Of a stretch of DNA of 64,000 bases, positions 11,094-21,697 are shown piece by piece. The stretch comes from Asterias rubens (Eukaryota > Echinodermata > Asteroidea > Forcipulatida > Asteriidae), in NCBI RefSeq assembly GCF_902459465.1, contig NC_047081.1, forward strand, positions 9,205,883-9,269,882, written 5' to 3'. A program made the position numbers and the translations under genes. The first letter of the stretch is position 1, and the number at the start of each line of letters is the position of its first letter. The notes under the pieces are model-generated. The model did not search any database. It was given only the letters and a program-made list of their open reading frames with translations, and was not told the origin of the DNA.

Positions 11094-13448
11094 TTAGTCG
11101 TGAATCCAGTACGCTTGAGGGCGCTCTTTAAGATGCATAGCGAGTTCGTTTGCTGCTAAACGATCTCTCAGTCCCACCAGCATTGGGTAGTTTTCCAGTC
11201 CCTTGTTGGCATAAGATGGCTTTTCGAACCACTCCATGGTGACGAAGAAAATGACGTCAGCGAGTGTAGCCTGTCAGAGACAAGATAATAATTAAATGAG
11301 AGAATTACTTTTTTTAAAGATTTTTTTTCAGGCCTGGAATTCCGTCTTTGAGAGGGATGGGCCATTTTCATTTAGTTTAGTTAATGTGAGACTTTCTGGG
11401 ACGATAGAGGGCAGCAGACTTACCGGGTAAATCCATTGTTCTCAGAATTATGTGCATGTTCAGAACTACGTAAACAATGGAAATTTACCCGGTATGTCTG
11501 CTGCCACCTAGTGTTGGAAAGTCTCCTAAGGGCACACTAAGGCCTAGCCTGAACGTCTGACTTCATTCTTCGAGGCTCGTGAATAACGCCAGAGGCCGGT
11601 CTCAACAATTTGCAAAACCTGTCTTTTATCGGGGCCCAGTCTAACTTAGGCCAGGCTTGGCCTTAGTCTAAGGTCAAGACCAAGGGCAACAGAGGTCATA
11701 ATTCCAGGCCTGATTTTAACCAGTAGTTTTGTTTTTAGTGTGAGTATATCCCCAGACAGCACAGTTTTGTAGTGTCATTAGAGCCTGAGAGAAAATGTTT
11801 TTAAGACGTTAACCATAGAACGTATAAAACCTTCCGAATTCGTACCGTGTTTCCGACGAAGTACCCAGTGCCCCCGTTGTTCTTTACAAGAAGATCGTGA
11901 AGAATCTTCAAAAACGGGGGCGCAGTTTTCTCGTAGTACTCTTTGGAATTTGTGGCCTGTGGAGCAAATTGAAAATGTATGTCTGATGAAACAAAATTAA
12001 TCTCGTCAACATGTACAATACGATATAATTATTTTAGGCATTGCATGGCGAGGTATCAAAACTAAAAGTTTGGTTTGTGGTACACCATGTGTATTTATAC
12101 AAGAACAATAAATACTGTACATTTTTTTTGTATTAACTCCGAAACGTGACACAAAGAAGATGAACGTTTAGATCATAAACTAAACTTACTTGTTTATCTT
12201 TGTCCAGTTCAAAAAGTACTGGCATGATCATGGGTTCTATTAAATCTTTCAGTGTTTCTCGAACTACATCTATTTGAGCTGCTTCCCAGTTATCAGAACC
12301 GTACAGTCCTGGAGAAAAGAAGAAAGAAATATTTGTTATTAATGAAGCCACGAACACTGGGTGCGTTCGTGAGTCCCTGTGTCGACCCCGGTGCGTTCGA
12401 ATAGCTTTGACGTCACTCCAGGGGCTCACCTGGGTCAATCCCCAGTGCTGCCCTGCTTGTGGAGTGGGTCACTTGGTGCATGAGAGCACCAGGTGCATGA
12501 GAGCGGTAGTGGTCGTTCTTTTAGCTCTTGTCAGGGGCTCACCCGAGTGAGCACCGCGGGAGAGACCCGGGAAAGCTAACCGGACGCACCCATTGAAAAG
12601 CCATTTCTTAGATACACACAGAGAGACATCATTCAAGAAATAACAAAATACTCCATACCGAATTCTCTCGCTACGTATGACTCGATTGCATTGCTCTGAG
12701 GAAGTTGTCTCCCATCAATCTCCAGCACGGGGATGTGACCTTGTGGAGTGGCTGTATAGGGGAAAAGGTAAAAGCATCATCAAACTTTACCATAAAGTTC
12801 CATGCTCTGTGTTATGGTATTGAGTGCCCCTCCCCAATAATGTCCCCATACTTTAACACACTCTTTTTCTCTTGCACTGGGTGTCCCCTTAAACCCTCTA
12901 ATAACAGATTCATTAATATTACGAACTCCATGAAGATACAAGGGGTGCCATGGAGCACAGAATGGTTAAAGCACCAGGTTCGAATCCAGCCAAGCTGTAA
13001 CTGCATGCTGATATCCGTTGGCTATAAGTTTCGTCGTTTGCAGTTATACGTGAGTCACAATTTCTTGATTTTGTTGCAATCCATAACCACCAGTGCTTGT
13101 ATGACGGAGATTGGCTGTTGTCAGCTTGGTTGTTATATCCCATTGTGGTAGTTTGAAGAGTTCCCTTGACGGGAAGATCATCTAAAACAAATGAACCCCT
13201 TACAGTAACCCCCCCCCCCCCCCCGCGTTGAGGTAGTAAGTGTTCTCGTGCGAGACAACAGAGGGCCCACTTCAGGCCTATAGATGAAAAAATATAATTT
13301 GTAAGTTTGACCTACTTGGTTTAACCTTAGGCCATTCTTCCTTCGTTATTCGGACATCTTCAAATTCTTTGTTAGCAACGGCGAAGAGCATTCGAGTTGC
13401 CTCCGCTCTACCGCGGGTATCGAAGTACAGTAACTTGTAAGACGGCAT
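11094..13448 (-). CDS. Sigma-class glutathione S-transferase, subfamily B copy 1
   Basis: Minus-strand exons in order: 13448-13316, 12751-12659, 12308-12190, 11956-11846 and 11270-11094, giving 210 aa. The chosen start gives MPSYKLLYFDTRGRAEATRM, matching the other copies; Tyr8 is the predicted catalytic tyrosine. An upstream in-frame TTG is not used as start. TTPQGHIPVLEIDG carries the cis-proline and SNAIESYVAREFG the glutathione-binding turn. The helical domain has LYGSDNWEAAQID, GTGYFVGNT and ATLADVIFFVTMEWFE, ending QAYWIHD. The third exon is 119 nt (one codon longer than in subfamily A). The motif TTTAAACAG just upstream of the start suggests a 5' UTR intron. The role is cytosolic glutathione-dependent conjugation or isomerisation. 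Confidence 0.93.
11387..11529. mobile_element. Palindromic MITE (GGCAGCAGAC family), copy 2
   Basis: GAGACTTTCTGGGACG with GGCAGCAGACTTACCGGG at left; CCGGTATGTCTGCTGCC and GTTGGAAAGTCTCC at right. In the last intron of the minus-strand GST gene. Confidence 0.8.
12359..12591. mobile_element. GC-rich palindromic MITE (GGGTGCGTTCG family), copy 2
   Basis: Starts GGGTGCGTTCG, ends GGACGCACCC, with GGGGCTCACC-type inner repeats. In intron 2 of the minus-strand GST gene. Confidence 0.75.
12945..13148 (+). mobile_element. tRNA-derived SINE-like element
   Basis: A B-box-like CAGGTTCGAATCCAGCC is followed by a body and the tail block GATTGGCTGTTGTCAGCTTG then TATATCCC. The same B-box-to-tail layout recurs at 42160-42380, so this is a dispersed SINE family. 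It lies in intron 1 of the minus-strand GST gene. Confidence 0.6.
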
Positions 13449-13666
13449 GTCGGCTACGCTGCTGCCTGTCAATCTGTTTAAAAAATATGAAATTAATCAG
13501 AATAGTAATAGTATAGCAATAATGGTTTGCCTAAAAGTATAAAACACTCAAGTTAGTTTTAAACTAATAATTAAAAGCAATGCATTTAACTCTTTAAAAG
13601 CAGAAGAAGAAAAAAAAAACTGACCCAGTAATGGATGGAATTGACTCTGAAGTTTCAGTTTCATCT

Positions 13667-14052
13667 TGAAGGCAGTGGACACTATTGGTAATTTTCTAAG
13701 ACTAGTTTTCACAGTTGGTGTATCTCAACATATGCACAAAATAACAAACCTGTGAAAAATTGAGCTCAGTCGGTCGTCGTAAGTTGCGAGATAATGACAA
13801 AAAAAACACCCTTGTCGCACCATGGTCACACGAACTTGTGTACTTTCAGATGCTTGATTTCGAGACCTCCAATTCTAAATTTTGAGGTCTCGAAATCAAA
13901 CTCGTGGAAAATTGCTTCTTTCTCGAAAACTACGTCATTTCAGAGGGAGCCGTTTCTCACAATGTACTGTCAACCTCTCCCCATTACTCGTTACCAAAGG
14001 TTTTATGCTAATAATTATTTTGAGTTATTACCAATAGTGTCCACTGCCTTTA
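13667..14052. mobile_element. TTAA-type MITE, type A
   Basis: From TTGAAGGCAGTGGACACTA to TAGTGTCCACTGCCTTTAG, so both flanking TTAA have mutated. The central hairpin is present. It lies upstream of the minus-strand GST gene. Confidence 0.85.
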
Positions 14053-14159
14053 GGATTCAATACAGACTCTTACCTTCAAGGAACACGATTGGTCCACCGT
14101 GCAATAGTTGTTCCAGTGCTTATAAAATGTGCAGAGCAAAAACACACGACGTTTGGTTT

Positions 14160-14360
14160 ACTGTGGATAAATAGTCTGGGCTTCACAGGTACGATTGAAG
14201 CTCACAATGGTGAACTCGGAGAGCTCTGTGAACCCAAAGCGTAGGAGCATGTACTGTGTGAAACAGCATACAAAATGACCCGGCTCTGTAAACATTGGAT
14301 GACTGAACAACTGAAGTCGGCCTTGATGTTGAATTGCTGAAAATTCATTCAATCCCATCG
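14160..14360 (-). repeat. Sequence shared with 19880-20080 in inverted orientation
   Basis: On the minus strand this stretch reads GATGGGATTGAATGAATTT, then a segment with CAACATCAAGG and ATGTTTACAGAGCCG. The plus strand at about 19880-20080 carries GATTGGGATTGAATGAATTT, CAACATCAAGG and ATGTTTACGAAGCCG in the same order. Each lies upstream of a subfamily B GST gene, which supports an inverted duplication that included 5' flanking DNA. It could be promoter, UTR or an old repeat. Both copies show a short open frame, but indels between them argue against coding. Confidence 0.6.
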
Positions 14361-14825
14361 AAATATAGGCATAAGACTACAAAACAGGCTAATAACTATA
14401 GGCATAGTAGGCACTGTAAGTGTTGAAATCACACTAGTGCATGCGGTCGTCAGCGATTACTTTATAAAGGTTTTCAACATGACAAGAACTAGCCATTATA
14501 ACAAAAAAACATAATAACATTGTCAACTTTGCAACACCAGTCACAGTGAGTTGAGTTATAGAAATAGAACCCGTTAGTTCCATCGTGCACATTTTCAAAT
14601 CCTGCATCAAGCTATTTGATGACAAGTAATTCTGAATTAATATGAACAGAGGTAAATGAATTGCCGACGACTACATTCCATCTATGGATAGCAATAATGC
14701 ATGAAAGAACTCTTTGTAATTTGTAAGGGTTTTCATTGGCGTTTCTGAGCCACCGTACACAGTTTTCTCATTTCGCTGGTACTCGCCGTTTACACAGCGT
14801 TGAATACACTTTGGTTACCAGCAAG
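14361..14825. other. Intergenic between divergent GST (-) and RPS24 (+)
   Basis: No gene or repeat recognised. The right part must hold the RPS24 core promoter; no TATA box is evident, as is usual for ribosomal protein genes. Confidence 0.4.
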
Positions 14826-14856
14826 CCTCTTTACTGCAGCCATTACTGCAACAAAC
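14826..14856 (+). promoter_or_regulatory. Probable 5' TOP leader of RPS24
   Basis: CCTCTTT at 14826-14832 begins a pyrimidine tract, followed by a short leader to the ATG at 14857. Ribosomal protein mRNAs typically start at C within such a 5' terminal oligopyrimidine tract, which links translation to TOR signalling. The exact start site is inferred. Confidence 0.5.
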
Positions 14857-17800
14857 ATGGTGAGGAAAAGAACCCTAAAACATCCCTAAACATCACCTTT
14901 CCTGAATTAATTTAAAACATTATAGATCATCAGATGGAAAGATTATTTAATAAACTTTAAGGCTGCGTGATTATTTTTCGTGTATCTATTGTTGAAACTG
15001 TAAAATTAGTAACATATTCGGAAGGACGAGTTCGTCTGCACGTAATATGATTGCAAAACGGGTGGCAGTATTCCATTGAAAAACACCCAAATTCAGTGGA
15101 CAAATGTTTTGTTAATTATCGTTAGCAATTTATCTACATGAACACGAGAGAAAGCTACCCGAGGTTGATTGATACGATTGTTAAAATTTTAGCCAGTCAA
15201 ATTTCATTGTATGATGATTGTCGTTGATATAAATCATAAATGCATATAAATGTTTACCGGAACAAATTCATTTTTGCTTCCATTTTTACAGCATGTAGTC
15301 AGTGACTTTTAAAATTTATTTGTACAAAATATTGTTGGGATGGCGTTACTATTTTAGTTTTTGGAACTGTTCAGAGCTTCAGTTGTTTGTTTACACTGCA
15401 GTCCTTCTCCACCATTTATAAAAACTGGACTCTGCTGAATGATTTATTAAATAAATGATGAATGAATGAACATGTCTACTCTTTATTCGTTGTGTATTCA
15501 GTTCAGGTATTATTATTTATTTCGTATGCGCTTTTGACAATAATTGATTTTGTTACCCTTCTACTATTTCATGATGTGCATACTATGATTTCTCATTATA
15601 TTGATTGAGCTGTTTTCGAAAAAGACTATTTTATGGAATAATAAACGTTGTAAATTGAATTAAATTGACCATGTTGACTACTTGTATATGTTACGCTTGA
15701 CCCCCTACCCTTCCTACACAAATGGTTTCAACCCAACTCAATGTGTTGGTTTTCTCTTCATCTTAACAGGGTGACTCTGCCGTTACCGTCCGAACTCGCA
15801 AGTTCATGACGAATCGTCTGCTTCAGCGCAAGCAGATGATCGTGGACATTCTTCACCCCGGCAAGGCAACTGTCCCAAAGACTGAGGTCCGAGATCAGCT
15901 CGCCAAAATGTACAAGACGACTTCAGATGTGATTTTCTGCTTTGGGTTCCGCACCCAGTTTGGAGGTGGCAAGACGTCAGGATTCGGACTGGTGTACGAC
16001 ACACTGGACTTCGCAAAGAAGTTCGAGCCCAAGCACAGACTTGCAAGGGTATGTATGATTTTTTACGAAATGATTTTAAACATAATATACAAACTGCGTT
16101 AAATCGTAACCCTCCATCCGCCAGATGGTTGTAGACAGGAGGGTTACGAGAGCCAGTTCCTTGTATTGTATTATTATTAATTATCTTAGGTTAAAGGCAG
16201 TAGACACTATTGGTAATTACTCCAAATAATTATCAGTATAAAACCTCACTTGGGGAGAGGTTGATAGTATCAAACTTGTGAGAAACGGCTCCCTCTGAAG
16301 TGACGCAGTTCGAGAAAGAAGTAATTTTCCACAAAGTTGAACTCGAGACCTCAGTCAGATTTAGATATTGAGGTGTTGAAATCAAGCATCTGAAACCACA
16401 CACAACTTCGTGTGACAAGGGTGTTTTTTTCTTTCATAATTATCTTGCAACTCCGACAACCAATCAAGCTCATATTTTCTCAGGTTTGTTATTTTGTGCA
16501 TATGTTGAGATACATCAAGTGAGAAGACTGGTCTTTGACAATTACCAATAGTGTACAGTGTCTTTTATGCAATTACAACAATTTTTGTGGCTTGATTTGC
16601 CCAATCTCTACTACTTAAATAAATCATGAAACGTATTCGAGAAGCACAGACTTGGTCTTCGATGTGTAATAAATTAATGACTTGATTTAAGTTAGGCCTA
16701 GGTCAGGGGTTTTCCCTTAACAAAAATTCAAGCCAGAATGTGTGCTCAATCTGTAAATTGTCCCCAAGACACGAGTAGTCTGCCAGTGGTTTACACTGAT
16801 TGGTCGAGACGTTGTCTTTCAAAGTTGAAAGACACAGCCTCGCGTCCACACTTCGGTCAGTCCCTTTTAGGTTTTCGTGAAAGACTCTGCTTGGGTTCGT
16901 CTGGCCATCAACATTTTTGTGCATTGGCTAATTTAATTCATTGCACATGAAGATCTAAATCCAAGTTGTCAAGATGTGTGTTGTGATTTTTGAAAGTATT
17001 ACAATTTAAGTGAATCTGGTCAGGTAATCTGACAAAAGTATTTGAAGTTGCACATGTATGTGATTATTAGAAGTTTTTTACACAGACTGGCTCATAGACA
17101 AAGCCCATCCCCGTCTGTGAGCGTCGGGAGGATGAAAGGTTGCAGCTATTACATATCACTGAGTTCTGGTTTTCATAAATGCTGACTATTCCCAAACCAT
17201 CTTCTGAATCTTTCACAAACCCGTTGTCTAGTCATCCAGAAAATGTAGTGTATCGCAAAAATTAATCTTGGGATGATAATCATTTTGCATTTTGTTTTTT
17301 TGTAGCACGGACTCTACGAGAGAAAGCGCCCCTCAAGGAAGCAACGTAAGGAACGAAAGAACAGACAGAAGAAGGTCCGTGGAACAGCCAAGACCAAGGT
17401 GTCATCTGGCAAGAAGGTAAGTACATCTGATCTTAAGGCACACAACAGAGCTGCCGATTTTCCCTGATTCTGCAGAAAGTTCCTTGAAAAAAAAGCAATA
17501 TCTTGTCATGTTCTGGTGAACAATAAAATCTCCCTGATAATGGAAACTTTTTCCTCCCTATTATGTTTAAATTGGTGTGTATACCAGTGGAAAAAAAATA
17601 TCTAAAAACCAATTACCATTTTGGTCCCAGCAAACACTCGACATGAAAATTTATACTGATTTGTACTATCGCCTCAGGAAAACGTTGTACAACCGGTCGG
17701 TGTTGTGTTGTAAAATATGTCACAACATAGACTGAATTAGGGTTAGTATTGTTTGAAGCTTTGCAGAAGAGCCGGTTTGGTTTTTGGTCTCGATGTTTCA

Positions 17801-18244
17801 AGCAGTATACTCTGCTCGTCTTCAGTATACATGTACTGTTCGAATTGTCGAGACCAAACCGGTTCTTCTCGGAGCCGACACTCACACCAAACAGATTTAC
17901 ACAAGGTTATACCAGCCAGTTATAAATAGTTTATTCCTATGATTGAGGGTTGTTTATCTAAGATTCATTGCTGTTTTTCAATTGTTTTGGTTTTTTTGAG
18001 TCTGTATTGTGACTTTACTGTGCTATTTTGATTCCTAGGCAGGGTACACGTATAGGCTTATCTTGAAACTCTGCATTTTTTTTTTTGCTCAGCGTGACAT
18101 TGATAAATATGTGTTGCTTATTTAACATTATGAAAACATTATATTGAGTCAGTTTTAATTATTTATTGATATCACTACACATTCGTCTACTGTTCTAAAA
18201 GCAAGCTACATTAATGTTCTTATTTTTGTTTTTATTTGCAGTAA
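14857..18244 (+). CDS. RPS24: 40S ribosomal protein S24 (eS24)
   Basis: Exons 14857-14859 (ATG only), 15770-16048, 17306-17416 and 18242-18244 (TAA only) give 131 aa, the family's length. The protein runs [20 protein letters not shown], then [35 protein letters not shown] and PKHRLAR in exon 2. Exon 3 gives [19 protein letters not shown] and a basic tail ending SSGKK. eS24 is a small-subunit protein needed for pre-rRNA processing. Exon 1 ends exactly after ATG, as I recall for vertebrate RPS24, and here the stop codon is also alone in its exon. The gene lies between two divergent subfamily B GST genes. I did not find a convincing snoRNA in its introns. Confidence 0.97.
16191..16568. mobile_element. 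TTAA-type MITE, type A
   Basis: From TTAAAGGCAGTAGACACTA to TAGTGTACAGTGTCTTTTA in intron 2 of RPS24; the central hairpin is diverged. Confidence 0.8.
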
Positions 18245-18339
18245 TGAGGTGTTGAGTTACAGCAAGGGGGACTAATTAAACATGAAACCGGACACACCCG
18301 AGGAACACTTGGGGTAAACAATAATTTGGGTCATCATCA

Positions 18340-18397
18340 AATAAAGATAATGTACAGATTGCCATCCAGACATACATCAAATACTGAGGTCAATAAA
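18340..18397 (+). terminator. RPS24 polyadenylation signals
   Basis: AATAAA occurs at 18340-18345 and again at 18392-18397, about 95 and 150 nt after the stop codon. Either could set the mRNA 3' end. Confidence 0.7.
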
Positions 18398-19558
18398 CAA
18401 AGCAGTTCTTATTGAAAGCTAATTATTATGTGTTCAATGTCTCTTTTGTTGGTGTCAGTGAAATGAACTACGAGAGGGTTCTATGCTCAACTTCGTTAAT
18501 CTGAAAAATTTCATTGCCAAGCACAAATTTAGTGGGCCGTACACCGGTCACAAGACTGTAAACGTAATTAATGTAATTTTTGCTGGTAACCCGTTTCTGT
18601 TGAGCAATGTTTTTCTTTGCTAAACACGTTTTTGTGCTCGCTGCGAACCAATTTCATGAAGCACAAAAGATTCATCTTAAAGGAACAGTTGCTATGTACA
18701 TTGAATTATGACCAACTCTCGCCCAGTTATAACCTGCGCCCACTCTCCATGGGTATGGAGGGAGGGTGCTGTACGGGTTGAGAGTTTATAATTCCATGTA
18801 CTGTACATGTACAGTCACAGGCCTGCTTGATCCTTTAACATGGGTTGTTGATATCACCTTTATGATTTGTATTGTTTGATATTTTTGACATCGCAGTAGT
18901 AGTGATGAGATTTATGCACAGTTGAAATCAATCTTGGCTCTTTGAAATGGGCCTTGTAGAGAACATTAGACCAATGCATAATAATTGAGTAGGGCCTTGG
19001 TCATGGCCAGTGATAGTTTTTGTTACCCTACCCATGTGTGTGTGTGTGCGCCCTCATCCGTCCATACGGCAAACAAAAATGGGCTGAAGGGAGTTAAGTC
19101 AAAAGAGGGCGCTATCACCAGCAGATGAAATTTCTGCAAGATTCGCCGTTTATCGGATGAGTAAGGCGCGGCACCTTTGTCTGTTAAACCAATAAGTATC
19201 TTTATGAAATTCGGAACAGACAATAATCTGTACAAAGACTTGGCAACATTTTGCCTCAACTAACAATTGGCTGTATTATTTTTTTTACCTCAATAATTAT
19301 TAGGCCTAATCCAATGGAATTGTAAGCTTTTAGCACAAAATAGGTATAACCACTGTGTTAAAAACAAGACTTCACTTAAAAGTGTTAAATCTAACACTTC
19401 ACTTCATTGAGTGGGGTGAGTGACTGGTACTGGTACTAATTTGTTACGTTTAATTCAAAGGGAAATTAATTGTTAGATTTAATATCTTCATGTACATTCG
19501 GTGTCTTTTGTATCGGGCATTGTGGTATAACCCCGACCTGCCCACTATTGTGTCTTTG
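18398..19558. other. Intergenic, no gene recognised
   Basis: A short GTGTGTGTGTGTG run lies near 19036. No exon-like open frame with splice sites was found. Confidence 0.4.
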
Positions 19559-19703
19559 TAGACCTTTTCGCCAATACCAATTATAGCGCAAGCGCTAGTA
19601 TTGATGCTGGCCTAGTTATGGATCAAACTTGATCGCTAGCTAATTAGTATGCGACTCATTCCATGCCGAGTTCGCGGGGCCTACCGAGATTTGCATTAAA
19701 AGG
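19559..19703. mobile_element. Palindromic MITE (GACCTTTTCGC family), decayed copy
   Basis: Left end TAGACCTTTTCGCCAATACC and an inner GCGCAAGCGC match the nested element at 31441-31590. The right inverted repeat is degraded. Confidence 0.55.
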
Positions 19704-19740
19704 CTCCAACCATACTAAAAGGAGATGCTCAACAGTGTGA

Positions 19741-20110
19741 TAGTGTGGGCGGCGGGGGGGGGGGGGTACCCTCTGACACCTTTGTTAGTTGTCTATTGAG
19801 CTTCCCCACTCATTATAATAATTCAACACTTGGCCCTAGGGCTAGAATTTCTGAATGCTCACGTTTCAAGTTCTTATATAACTCGTCCCGATTGGGATTG
19901 AATGAATTTCTAGCACTTCAACATCAAGGTTCACCACTCAGTTGCTCAATCATCCATACCCCAAAAATGTTTACGAAGCCGTGTCACGTTACTGTACTGT
20001 TTAATGGCATTCCTTTACTTGATGTTCCGCGGCACGGTTTCGTGGCCCGTCGTCTTTGTACAGTAGCGCAGAATGTTACAGTAGTGCGGTTTTGCTCTGC
20101 GCACAGTAAG
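19741..20110 (+). repeat. G tract and block shared with 14160-14360
   Basis: A G homopolymer at about 19753-19767 is followed by the sequence that is inverted and repeated upstream of the minus-strand GST gene (see 14160-14360). The open frame through it is not supported as a gene. Confidence 0.5.
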
Positions 20111-20737
20111 CCTATTAGCAGTGGAACAACTAACGGTCGTTTTTTCCCTGAAGGTAAGGCCCTGTTTTAAATTTTAAGATACACTGAAACTCCAGAGATG
20201 ATCTATCTCCTACATAGTTGTGCCGAGAACCGTGAGCCATTTGCACAGATCGCTCACCCTCTCCTGCTTGTGGACCGCCAGAATGGAACACTCGGGGATC
20301 ACATGCGGGATGCTCAGACTATTCATATTTTAAAGAAACTTTTGAAAATGTTATCTTTGTCAACAATTGTAATTAATTTCATGAAGCTGTTTTGAGCACA
20401 TTCTTTAACATTCTTTGTTGATTTTGTGCTCTATAAATTTCTTCTATTTATTGACTGATCGTTTTTCACGGGAAAAAAAAAACTCCTGCGTCAGAATTTA
20501 CCCGGACTCGAGTCCAGTGGTGCCTATATTAGCCTTGTCACACGAGGTGATCTTTAGGCAATCAAGACGCTGGCAATTTATCGTAGGCGACATTCAAGGA
20601 GGCTATTTGTGCCACCATGGAGCTGCCACCTACTTATTTCCTTGACAGTGCGGCCTTTAGAATGTGTGTATACTGTAGAATTGGGTCATACTGACGCAGG
20701 ATCCGGGTTAGGACTATACTCGTTTAAACCAGTTTTC
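20111..20737. other. Intergenic, no feature recognised
   Basis: No exon with flanking splice signals and no clear repeat was seen. Confidence 0.35.
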
Positions 20738-20880
20738 AGCCTAACCCAGAAATAGATCAGCCTGACCCATAAATGGATCAATCTTAAACACAAATGGATC
20801 AGCCCGACCAAGAAATGGATCAGCTAGTGACCAGAAGTGAATGACCTGACACAGAAGTGGATCAGCCTGACCCAGATTCA
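20738..20880. repeat. Degenerate minisatellite, about 20-27 bp unit
   Basis: Roughly six imperfect head-to-tail units built on GACCCAGAAATGGATCAGCCT. ATGGATCA or a close variant recurs through the block. Confidence 0.75.
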
Positions 20881-21697
20881 CATAAACAAGTTCTAAAGTT
20901 CAACACTTTTCTCGTGAGCCAGATGGCCGATCAATCTCAAGCTTCTACATGATTATCAGTTTAAATGGCGGATTACATGAAGTGCTTATTTGGCAGAGGT
21001 GGACAATCCATTGTATATATTCACGATGGTTCATTCATGGTTCAAGTTAATTGCCCTTCACTGTTCACACTACCTCCTTAACCTGCTTTATAGCACACCT
21101 GTAGTTAAAGCCTTTTGTAACATGTTTGTTAACAGTTTCTTACCCCTTGATGGTAGCGTGAGTCACTCATCCAAACAATCAGATAGCAGCCTGGCAGCAA
21201 AAGAGGAACACCCTATACATGTACACTGTTCCCTCATTTAAAGTTTTGATTTTCTACATTGATAATTTTGCCTGCTAACTGCTATATGAACTCGGTAAGC
21301 CTAAACATTCATTTGTTATTGTACAATTTGTTGAATATTTTTGACAGTTGTAATATTCATGTGTTTCTTTGGAAGTTCATTTCTAAATTTATATATTTTA
21401 AGGTTATTTTGGGGAGGTAACTCTTTTAAAGCTTTTACTTCAATCTTTGAAAAAAAAAATGTTCTAACTTGATATAGAACAACTGTATTTTAATCAATTG
21501 TATTTCTTTTTGTTTTAATTACACATGGTCTTATTTGTAGTTTATTCATGTGGTCCGTTTTGCCCGGTTACACACAATGTTACACTTACCATTGGTAGGA
21601 CTACCTGGGTTTTTTTGTAAGCTAAACCATGGAGGTAGAAATTCTTAAACAATTTATTGTTGTTGTTATGTAGGGTATAAGAGGCAGGTCTGGAACC
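20881..21697. other. 5' flank of the last GST gene
   Basis: No repeat family was recognised. TTATGTAG at about 21667-21674 just before the start codon looks like an acceptor, suggesting a 5' UTR intron as in the paralogue at 13448. Confidence 0.35.

Noticed and set aside
13449-13472. Upstream in-frame start for the minus-strand GST gene.
   Set aside because: The upstream codon is TTG, not ATG, and the ATG at 13448 gives the N-terminus shared by the paralogues.
16049-18241. Box C/D snoRNA in RPS24 introns.
   Set aside because: Ribosomal protein introns often host snoRNAs, but I found no convincing paired RUGAUGA and CUGA boxes with terminal stem.
19745-20170. 141-codon open frame starting with a glycine run.
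   Set aside because: The start is a G homopolymer and the rest overlaps a block repeated at 14160-14360 with frame-breaking indels between copies.
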